This document shows, in pieces, positions 1-4,370 of a DNA stretch of 5,225 nt (positions are counted from its first letter, which is position 1; every line of letters begins with the position of its first letter). The notes under the pieces are model-generated. The model had not been told where the DNA came from, did not search any database, and was given only the letters and a program-made list of their open reading frames with translations. The position numbers and the translations under genes were made by a program. The DNA is from Planctomycetota bacterium (GTDB lineage Bacteria; Planctomycetota; Planctomycetia; Pirellulales; Thermoguttaceae): positions 1 to 5,225 of the forward strand of contig JAEWUR010000767.1 of the NCBI GenBank assembly GCA_023397045.1. The letters run 5' to 3'.

Positions 1-535
1 AGCGATAGAAGCGGGGATGCCGGTCCTGGACAATACTATATCCTTCGCGTGTAACGAGGATTGTCCGCCAAAGATCATCCCCGAGGTCGATGTGGATACC
101 ATCCTCGGCGATCGCTACGCGGTTGTGGAGTTCAAGTTTCGCGTCTTCACAACGCAACTCCACCTCTTGCACCATCTGCTTTAGGGAAGCCGCCGAAGCC
201 TTTGTCTGGGTGGCACTGTGAATTAGCCCATTGAGACGTTGGCGAAACTTCTTAGTCTTGATCGGTACGCACTCCCAATGTTCCCTCGGGCGACCCCAGG
301 GAAGAGCGGCAAAGGCATGGTCGTATTGATCACAGAACAGTTCGACCTCCGCCTTGGCGAGAATGTCGAAGACACTCTCGGCAGTTAGGATGTGCCCAGT
401 TGAGGATCCATTCTCTTCCGCACTATTCGTTGGGTGGATCTGTCCAGCAATTACCGGTTGTCCGATATCAGCCACTTCTGGCGTAGGCTGATTGACGGGG
501 TTCGGACCAAGCCGGGCCTGATTGTTTGAAGACAT
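1..535 (-). CDS. Primase/helicase-like protein of an integrated element, N-terminal 178 residues (partial)
   Basis: The reading frame is open from the ATG at 535 to the left edge, so only the N-terminus is visible. Residues 1-50 are polar and low in complexity. From about residue 51 the sequence resembles the N-terminal region of primase/helicase ATPases of genomic islands and phage-like elements: a segment around LFCDQYDHAFAALP (66-79), a basic stretch with W87 and KTKKFRQRL (93-101), a predicted helix at 110-136 (SLKQMVQEVELRCEDAK), then NRVAIAEDGIHIDLGDDLW (138-156), EGYSIV (164-169) and HPRFYR (173-178). The last block matches the usual 'RVA...IYLDLGD..WR.V.IT..GW.VV....V.F.R' pattern of that family, recalled from memory. 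The expected C-terminal P-loop or D5-type ATPase domain would lie outside the window. The start is supported by AAGGAG eight bases upstream. Third codon positions are less GC-rich than in the acyltransferase gene, which fits acquired DNA. I am sure of the reading frame and fairly sure of the family. The enzymatic role in element replication is inference. Confidence 0.72.
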   Translation of the reverse strand, partial: MSSNNQARLGPNPVNQPTPEVADIGQPVIAGQIHPTNSAEENGSSTGHILTAESVFDILAKAEVELFCDQYDHAFAALPWGRPREHWECVPIKTKKFRQRLNGLIHSATQTKASAASLKQMVQEVELRCEDAKLELHNRVAIAEDGIHIDLGDDLWRTILVTREGYSIVQDRHPRFYR

Positions 536-543
536 CGTTGAAT

Positions 544-549
544 CTCCTT
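544..549 (-). promoter_or_regulatory. Strong Shine-Dalgarno of the primase-like gene
   Basis: On the minus strand AAGGAG lies eight bases before the ATG at 535. It fixes that start over other in-frame ATGs. It is also part of the left arm of a 10-bp inverted repeat (544-553 with 627-636), so it could be sequestered in the mRNA. Confidence 0.75.
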
Positions 550-636
550 ATGGGTTTGTCTTTGCATCGTTACCGGTGACATCCCGGTCTCGTCGAACAT
601 GACTTTGCCGCGGGGTGTCCGTGGCTCCATAAGGAG
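544..636 (-). promoter_or_regulatory. Leader inverted repeat that can pair with the ribosome-binding site
   Basis: CTCCTTATGG at 544-553 and CCATAAGGAG at 627-636 are perfect 10-bp reverse complements, 73 bases apart. In minus-strand mRNA the upstream arm (636-627) reads CTCCTTATGG, which is an anti-Shine-Dalgarno to the CCATAAGGAG just before the start codon. A smaller hairpin lies between them (ACCGG at 572-576 with CCGGT at 584-588, 7-base loop) and would shorten the effective loop. Such an arrangement can hold translation off until the structure is opened. Regulation is inference; only the complementarity is seen. I found no convincing promoter upstream. Confidence 0.4.
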
Positions 637-734
637 CTGGCCTATTCATTGCCGAGCAAGGATTTCACAAGACGGATCGCAAACTCCAAGTCTTTCTGGA
701 CTTAGGAATCTCGAAAAAACTGTCGAAGTATTCA

Positions 735-765
735 GAGCGTGACACTAGACTGAATATTCACGCTC
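735..765. repeat. 8-bp inverted repeat GAGCGTGA/TCACGCTC
   Basis: GAGCGTGA (735-742) and TCACGCTC (758-765) are perfect reverse complements around a 15-base AT-rich centre. The arms contain GCGTGA, related to the GTGACGC motif clustered at 938-1036. The site could bind a dimeric protein of the element or form a weak stem-loop. No adjacent gene supports a terminator role. Confidence 0.45.
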
Positions 766-937
766 CTGCAACTCTCGCTTGCCACGGCTGCAAAGTGACG
801 GCGATACCGATGTGGATCGCGGTCGCCGAGTAGTTAGCGTATGGCCGTCATGCAAGCGGCTGAGAGGACCCATTGGCCCTATTGGCAAGCCAGTTGCCCA
901 CCCAAGAAGAAATTGATACACTACTGTTGTCGAATGT

Positions 938-1091
938 AACGTCACTAGCGTCACCCAGTCGCAAGTCCTTGCCTTACAACGTCTTGAGAGGTGACGCTGG
1001 GCGTGACGCTACTGAGGCAGCGTCACCGTTGCGTCATGCACGTCGATGAAGCCGAGAACGCAGTAATGCCGGTGTCACGGTAAGTGTCACG
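938..1091. repeat. Cluster of GCGTCAC/GTGACGC motifs in both orientations
   Basis: The core AGCGTCACC or its reverse complement occurs perfectly at 947-955, 990-998 and 1019-1027. Near matches occur at 939-946 (AACGTCAC), 1003-1010 (GTGACGCT) and 1031-1036 (GCGTCA). The copies come in same-orientation pairs 9 to 12 bases apart (940/949, 991/1003, 1020/1031), close to one helical turn. TAGCGTCAC (946-954) and GTGACGCTA (1003-1011) are also a perfect inverted pair. A related pair, GTGTCACG at 1072-1079 and 1084-1091, repeats at 12 bases. Paired short sites beside an att core are typical of arm-type binding sites for a tyrosine integrase. Replication-initiator iterons or operator sites are alternatives. 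The repeats are seen; the role is inferred. Confidence 0.6.
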
Positions 1092-1197
1092 TTTTGCAAC
1101 GCCACTGCAATTTGACCGAACAAATCGGCCTTTAGAAACGCCCGGAAAAACAAGGTTTCGAAGGATAGTCGAAAGGCACCCGCAGGGTGGGGGAGCA

Positions 1198-1239
1198 TTT
1201 CTAATCCGTTGGTTGCAGGTTCGAGTCCTGCCGGGCGTG
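1198..1239 (+). pseudogene. 3' fragment of tRNA-Arg(UCU), probable distal att site
   Basis: The fragment can be read base by base: anticodon loop TTTCTAA (1198-1204, anticodon TCT at 1200-1202), 3' anticodon stem TCCGT (1205-1209), five-base variable loop (1210-1214), T-arm GCAGG-TTCGAGT-CCTGC (1215-1231), 3' acceptor strand CGGGCGT (1232-1238) and discriminator G (1239). CCA is not encoded. The bases where the 5' anticodon stem should be, GAGCA (1193-1197), do not pair with TCCGT (ACGGA would be needed), and no D-arm of normal layout precedes it. The homology therefore begins at the anticodon loop, a known crossover position for tyrosine integrases that target tRNA 3' ends. With the tRNA on the plus strand, the integrated element lies to the left and the intact tRNA beyond it. 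The reading frames through this site, on either strand, are artefacts of the tRNA sequence. Confidence 0.72.
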
Positions 1240-1308
1240 CTTGCGAGAACTTCTCTGCGGCATCGCAACCACCAGATCGTCCCTTTCGGTCACACGACAC
1301 AACGTTCG

Positions 1309-1406
1309 GGAGGAAGACGAAATGTCACATTCGAACGATACGCATTTGGACGCTCAACGGACAGGTCAGCGAGATCAACCAGCGGCGGCTGTTTTTCGCA
1401 TCTTGA
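1309..1406 (+). pseudogene. Relic of the 5' end of an MFS-type transporter gene
   Basis: GGAGG (1309-1313) lies eight bases before an ATG at 1322, a well-formed initiation site. The first codons read MSHSNDTHLDAQ. One base out of frame, from about 1352, the sequence reads LNGQVSEINQRRLFFAS with GC-rich third positions and then stops (TGA, 1404-1406). That pattern, a short polar leader followed by 'LN..V..INQRRLF.AS', resembles the N-terminus of planctomycete sugar- or nucleoside-type MFS permeases, where it runs into the first membrane helix. Here the resemblance ends at the stop and no membrane helices follow in any plus frame. I read it as a 5' remnant with one indel near 1350 and loss of the rest. 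The family match is from memory of a very short segment, so it is tentative. The frame from 1322 stays open to 1864, but its distal half is a shadow of the acyltransferase gene. Confidence 0.33.
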
Positions 1407-1605
1407 TCGAAAACGCCGTGGGCGTTGACGGCGACTCGCGATTGCACGGGGACAAAAATGTCCGCCCACGGCGCAAGGCGGCCGCCGCTCGCGAAATCAG
1501 AGAAGAAACGACCGCCCCGACCATGCGCGCACCATATAATATCAGTAGAAGAAAACCGATCATCGATCTCGAACCACCTCGTATTCGTATCGACGATTCG
1601 CGCTC
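1407..1605 (+). promoter_or_regulatory. Upstream region of the acyltransferase gene with a TATAAT -10
   Basis: This stretch has no convincing gene. It contains two small hairpins, AACGCC-GTG-GGCGTT (1412-1426) and GGACA-AAAA-TGTCC (1450-1463), and a perfect TATAAT at 1535-1540. The matching -35 position (about 1512-1517, CCGCCC) is not recognisable, so a sigma-70-like promoter rests on the -10 alone. A start near 1547 would give a leader of about 59 bases to the ATG at 1606. No Shine-Dalgarno precedes that ATG. Confidence 0.35.
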
Positions 1606-2763
1606 ATGTCTCGGCCAATGCCAGCACCTGCGTTCCCAATCACGTCGGCCACCCCGGTCGCCGGCGCGTCGTCGTTGGCAATCCCCGGCGAACAACGGCT
1701 GGTCTCGATTGACGCACTGCGCGGGTTCGCGATGCTCTGGCTTATCGGAGGGCGGGAAATCCTGCTGGCCGCGGTCGCGTTGTTCTGGCCGCCGTGGTTC
1801 GACGCCATCGAAACGCAGTTCACGCATGCCCGATGGGAAGGATTCGCCTTTTGGGACCTCGTGATGCCGTTGTTCCTGTTCGTCGTCGGCGTGTCGATGC
1901 CGTTGGCGATCGGAAGACCGGGTCGGCTCGATGTCCCGTTGCGAGCGCAGTACATGCGAATCGCCCGCCGCGTGGGCATACTCTGGATCCTCGGCATGCT
2001 GCTTCGCGCGGCAAGGCCCGACAACATCGGCTGGGAACTCTACAGCAGCGCGTTGCAGGCTATCGCCGTCGGCTATCTGGTAACCGCGATGGCGTTGCTC
2101 CATCTGCGCGTGCGAGGGCAGATCGCGCTGCTGACGACGCTGCTGCTCGGATACGCCGTGCTGCTCCTGCTGGTGCCATTTCCCAACGGTTCGGCAGGCA
2201 TGCTCGAACGCCGGATGAACCTGCCGCACTATGTCGACGATCTGATCCTCGGCGAGTTTCGCGCCGACCATTCGTTCACGTGGATCGTCACGAGCCTGGG
2301 TTTCTCGGCAACGGTGTTGCTCGGCGCAATGGCTGGGCATCTCTTCCAGCCGACGATTTCGGCCCGACGCCGGATCGCATGGCTCGTCGCGATCGGCGCG
2401 GCCTGCCTGACCGCCGGCCTAGTTTGGAGCTACTGGCTGCCCTGGAACCGTCACCTGTGGACCAGTTCGATGGTCCTCGGCGCCGGCGGAATCAGCTTCT
2501 GGTTGACCGCACTGTTCTACTTCGTGATCGACGTCCGCGGCGACCGTCGCTGGGCATTCCCGCTGGTCGTCCTCGGGGCGAACGCCTTACTCGCCTACGT
2601 AGTCGATCCGTGCGTCGTACTGATGAGCAAGTCGGCGGTTGCCGGGCTGTTCCCCGATCTGCCTGCGTTGAAGTTCGATCTGCTCTACCCCGTGGTCGAG
2701 CTCGCCGCGATCTGGTCGTTGGTCTGGTATCTCTACCGGAAGCGGATCTTTCTTCGGGCCTAG
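1606..2763 (+). CDS. DUF5009 / HGSNAT-like membrane acyltransferase
   Basis: The 385-residue polytopic membrane protein has about ten helices (near 34-60, 80-102, 119-135, 145-167, 171-192, 223-247, 256-279, 285-310, 317-340, 360-383), a normal length for bacterial DUF5009 proteins. Family marks are RLVSIDALRGFAMLW (31-45), GGREIL (48-53), THARWEGF (73-80), DLVMPLFLFVVGVSMP (84-99), NRHLWTSS (281-288), GAGG (292-295) and LGANALLAYV (323-332). H74 aligns with the proposed active-site histidine in the KHASWNG segment of human heparan-alpha-glucosaminide N-acetyltransferase, which acetylates a glucosamine across a membrane using acetyl-CoA. The bacterial substrate is not established; an amino sugar or glycan is plausible. 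The frame upstream is open only from 1549 and has no other start, so the start is 1606 or the in-frame ATG at 1618. No Shine-Dalgarno is seen at either. The gene stands alone, convergent with the next one. The family call is firm; the function is inferred. Confidence 0.9.
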   Translation: MSRPMPAPAFPITSATPVAGASSLAIPGEQRLVSIDALRGFAMLWLIGGREILLAAVALFWPPWFDAIETQFTHARWEGFAFWDLVMPLFLFVVGVSMPLAIGRPGRLDVPLRAQYMRIARRVGILWILGMLLRAARPDNIGWELYSSALQAIAVGYLVTAMALLHLRVRGQIALLTTLLLGYAVLLLLVPFPNGSAGMLERRMNLPHYVDDLILGEFRADHSFTWIVTSLGFSATVLLGAMAGHLFQPTISARRRIAWLVAIGAACLTAGLVWSYWLPWNRHLWTSSMVLGAGGISFWLTALFYFVIDVRGDRRWAFPLVVLGANALLAYVVDPCVVLMSKSAVAGLFPDLPALKFDLLYPVVELAAIWSLVWYLYRKRIFLRA

Positions 2764-2770
2764 CCCACCT

Positions 2771-2860
2771 GTCCCCTCTCCCTTTGGAAAACGCTCCAAA
2801 AAATCAGTCCCCTCTCCGGGCACCGACCGAAGGTTGGTCGGGAGAGGGTTAGGGCGAGGG
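2771..2860. repeat. Dispersed palindromic repeat, copy 1
   Basis: CCCTCTCC (2810-2817) pairs with GGAGAGGG (2841-2848). An inner stem, CCGACC (2823-2828) with GGTCGG (2836-2841), competes for one base. The right flank TTAGGGCGAGGG (2849-2860) completes the unit, which matches copy 2 (4314-4346) in reverse orientation at 19 of 20 positions across the flank and first arm. A direct repeat GTCCCCTCTCC (2771-2781 and 2807-2817) and a small hairpin TTTGGA/TCCAAA (2783-2800) suggest a compound or partly duplicated copy. It sits between two convergent gene ends and could terminate transcription from either side, although there is no U-tract. Confidence 0.7.
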
Positions 2861-2967
2861 CGCTTCGCGAAAGAACTTAATCCTCCATTTTCGTTCCGTA
2901 GGGACAGGCGATCATAGCCGTTCACTGCTGAAACGAGGATTTCACGCACCCGTCCGTTTCGTCCAGA

Positions 2968-4173
2968 TTAACAAGTCTCGACCTCTTTGACTTCTCCTCG
3001 GGGCTTGAATACGGGCACCTCGAAGCTTGCCGAATAATCAAGGCCCGGTGTCTTTGCCGAGACGTTCAGCCGCCAGATCGTTTGGTTCTTTACATCGGTC
3101 TCGTCGGTCGGAGAGCATCTGCGGGGGATTTCGAACAGTACGGAAATTGCCGACCGTTCAGGATCGTCCTCCGACATGCTGCAAGCGACGATCTGTTCGC
3201 TCCGCCAAACGGTCTTTTCCGAGATAGCGTCATATTCTTCGCCTTTCGTGGTTGTTTGCTGAATGCAGTTGAGCGTCAGACGGACGCCCTCTTCCGGCTC
3301 GATCTTCGCCGCGGTGCGAATCACGCCGGCAAGTTGTCCGCCAATAACTGCCGGCACCGCCGCCATCTCGAAGACCGACCGGCCATATTTGTGCCAACGT
3401 AGGAAAAGGATGCCCACCCAGAACAACAGCCCCAACCCGACGGCGGGAAACAGGATCGAGAGCAAGACAACCGGGCCGTCTCTACGCGGCATATCGAGTA
3501 CCAGAAATAAGACGGACCATGAAATCACGTTCCAGAAAATAGCAAACGCTAGCAGGCCGACTGCGGTTGCGGCGTTCGATGACGTGATTCTTCCGTCGGC
3601 CCATTGCCGCCTGCACAACCAAGGTTCGTTCGGGTGGAGAGCCGCCATCGCGATTCTGCCACTCGCTTTGCGATAGGCCAGCAGCGCGACGATCAACATC
3701 CACCCACCCGCTGAGCCGAACATGAAGGCGCCCAGCCCTTTGCCTACAATCGCGTCCCATCGCAAATCGCGGAAGATGACGGATTCGGCCGGATTGTCCG
3801 GATTGACATAGCAGGGGAACGAGTTGCCCGATTTCTGATACTCGCTCAACTGGTAATACTGGTATGAGCCGGACTCGTCGTTTCCGTTGCAGATGCTGAC
3901 TCGACTGCCAGTATACTGTCGACCGCCGAACTGATACGTGTACTCAGCCCTACAGGTCTCATGGGTCGTGCCCTCGGAGTCCCAGTTAGTCTTCAGTTCT
4001 GCGCGAAGGATTTTGGCGGACGTTTCCTGCCAGTTCCGCATTCTCCGTTGCGCAAGGATATCGCTGCCCAGCCACAAACCTATCCCTATCCCAGCGACTG
4101 CAAACGGCAGAGCAAAAAGAGCAAGGCAGCCAGATTCCCTTTTTGTCTTGGGCATCGTGGTTTTCAAACTCAT
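2968..4173 (-). CDS. DUF3592 domain membrane protein
   Basis: This 401-residue protein has an N-terminal membrane helix (about 16-36), then a DUF3592-type domain (about 46-135) with W48, the YTYQFGGRQYTGSRV strand pair (78-92) and VNPDNPAESVIF (123-134). A second helix follows at about 147-167, two more at 205-226 and 235-258, and a C-terminal beta-rich domain (about 265-395) with NCIQ (302-305), W323, FEIP (347-350), W367 and a closing DYSASFEVPVF (379-389). That layout is common in planctomycete DUF3592 proteins; the family has no known biochemical function. Three cysteines in the DUF3592 part (C74, C95, C121) could form a disulfide if that domain is outside the cytoplasm. The start at 4173 is chosen because AAGGAG lies seven bases upstream (4181-4186); the later in-frame ATG (residue 7) has no such site. 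Probably monocistronic. The domain call is confident; the role is unknown. Confidence 0.85.
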   Translation of the reverse strand: MSLKTTMPKTKRESGCLALFALPFAVAGIGIGLWLGSDILAQRRMRNWQETSAKILRAELKTNWDSEGTTHETCRAEYTYQFGGRQYTGSRVSICNGNDESGSYQYYQLSEYQKSGNSFPCYVNPDNPAESVIFRDLRWDAIVGKGLGAFMFGSAGGWMLIVALLAYRKASGRIAMAALHPNEPWLCRRQWADGRITSSNAATAVGLLAFAIFWNVISWSVLFLVLDMPRRDGPVVLLSILFPAVGLGLLFWVGILFLRWHKYGRSVFEMAAVPAVIGGQLAGVIRTAAKIEPEEGVRLTLNCIQQTTTKGEEYDAISEKTVWRSEQIVACSMSEDDPERSAISVLFEIPRRCSPTDETDVKNQTIWRLNVSAKTPGLDYSASFEVPVFKPRGEVKEVETC

Positions 4174-4180
4174 CAGCTCT

Positions 4181-4186
4181 CTCCTT
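4181..4186 (-). promoter_or_regulatory. Shine-Dalgarno of the DUF3592 gene
   Basis: AAGGAG on the minus strand, seven bases before the ATG at 4173. It supports that start over the ATG six codons downstream. Confidence 0.7.
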
Positions 4187-4227
4187 CAACCGATTTCCCG
4201 GCGATGAATCACTGGGCTATTGTCGAG

Positions 4228-4242
4228 CGACCCTAAGGGTCG
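4228..4242. promoter_or_regulatory. 15-bp perfect palindrome upstream of the DUF3592 gene
   Basis: CGACCCT (4228-4234) and AGGGTCG (4236-4242) are perfect reverse complements around one base. The spacing suits a dimer-binding operator better than an RNA hairpin. It lies 55 bases before the DUF3592 start codon, where a regulator could act on that gene. No regulator gene is nearby and no promoter hexamers stand out, so the role is a guess. Confidence 0.35.
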
Positions 4243-4313
4243 AGGTCGTGACGCGAATGTGGCGCCGCGGTTAGGCTGAAGCATGACCAACGCCTGTTTT
4301 TTTTCGTGCGCAG

Positions 4314-4346
4314 CCCTCACCCTAACCCTCTCCCGGCGGGAGAGGG
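4314..4346. repeat. Dispersed palindromic repeat, copy 2
   Basis: CCCTCTCCC (4326-4334) and GGGAGAGGG (4338-4346) form a perfect 9-bp stem with a three-base loop. CCCTCACCCTAA (4314-4325) precedes it. Copy 1 at 2771-2860 has the same unit in the opposite orientation, so the two copies flank the DUF3592 gene. This copy begins 25 bases past the stop of the dehydrogenase gene and could end its transcript. A run of eight T at 4297-4304 lies beyond the repeat and reads as A in that transcript, so it is not a U-tract for this terminator. Confidence 0.75.
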
Positions 4347-4370
4347 GACCGGGCGAATGTGCCTTCGGCG

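Larger units (their letters stand above)
536..1197. other. Terminal non-coding segment of the integrated element
   Basis: Between the start of the primase-like gene and the tRNA fragment I see no open frame with a good start, ribosome-binding site and recognisable protein. A 69-codon minus-strand frame at 745-954 begins with GTG inside the repeat cluster and has no family resemblance. The segment holds the leader inverted repeat (544-636), the 735-765 repeat, the GCGTCAC cluster (938-1091), and two small hairpins next to the tRNA fragment: TTTCGA/TCGAAA at 1156-1174 and CACCC/GGGTG at 1177-1189. This density of symmetric sites fits a control or attachment region rather than a coding one. Confidence 0.5.
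1..1239. mobile_element. Right end of a tRNA-Arg-integrated element (island or ICE-like)
   Basis: Three observations point to an integrated element: a primase/helicase-like gene of the kind carried by genomic islands, a repeat-rich non-coding end, and a tRNA-Arg(UCU) 3' fragment that would be the duplicated att core. The element's other end, integrase and intact tRNA are not in the window, so its size and type (island, ICE, satellite or prophage) cannot be told. The boundary at 1198-1239 is inferred from where tRNA homology starts and ends. Confidence 0.6.

Noticed and set aside
745..954. Minus-strand 69-codon frame beginning with GTG
   Set aside because: It starts inside the GCGTCAC repeat cluster, has no ribosome-binding site that I can see, and resembles no family.
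938..1091. CRISPR array
   Set aside because: The repeated units are only 7 to 9 bases, occur in both orientations and have no regular spacers.
1138..1239. A complete functional tRNA
   Set aside because: Although the acceptor ends pair, the anticodon stem does not form (GAGCA against TCCGT), there is no normal D-arm layout, and the length is about 102 bases with a standard five-base variable loop.
1034..1300. Minus-strand 88-codon frame containing ARPAGLEPATNGLE
   Set aside because: This peptide is the reverse-strand translation of the tRNA-Arg 3' part. Such peptides are common mis-annotations around tRNA genes.
1084..1428. Plus-strand 114-codon frame containing IRWLQVRVLPGV
   Set aside because: The recognisable part is the forward translation of the tRNA fragment. 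The remainder has no coding character and no family resemblance.
1375..2340. Minus-strand 321-codon frame opposite the acyltransferase gene
   Set aside because: It is rich in R, H, Q and E with no domain, as expected from the antisense of a GC-rich membrane-protein gene. The plus-strand frame has clear family motifs.
2587..2949. Minus-strand 120-codon frame with PRPNPLPT
   Set aside because: It overlaps the acyltransferase gene antisense and the dispersed repeat. The PNPLP peptide is the repeat translated.
4271..4304. Plus-strand terminator: AGGC/GCCT stem followed by eight T
   Set aside because: The stem has only four pairs with a 15-base loop, and no plus-strand gene lies upstream that would need it.
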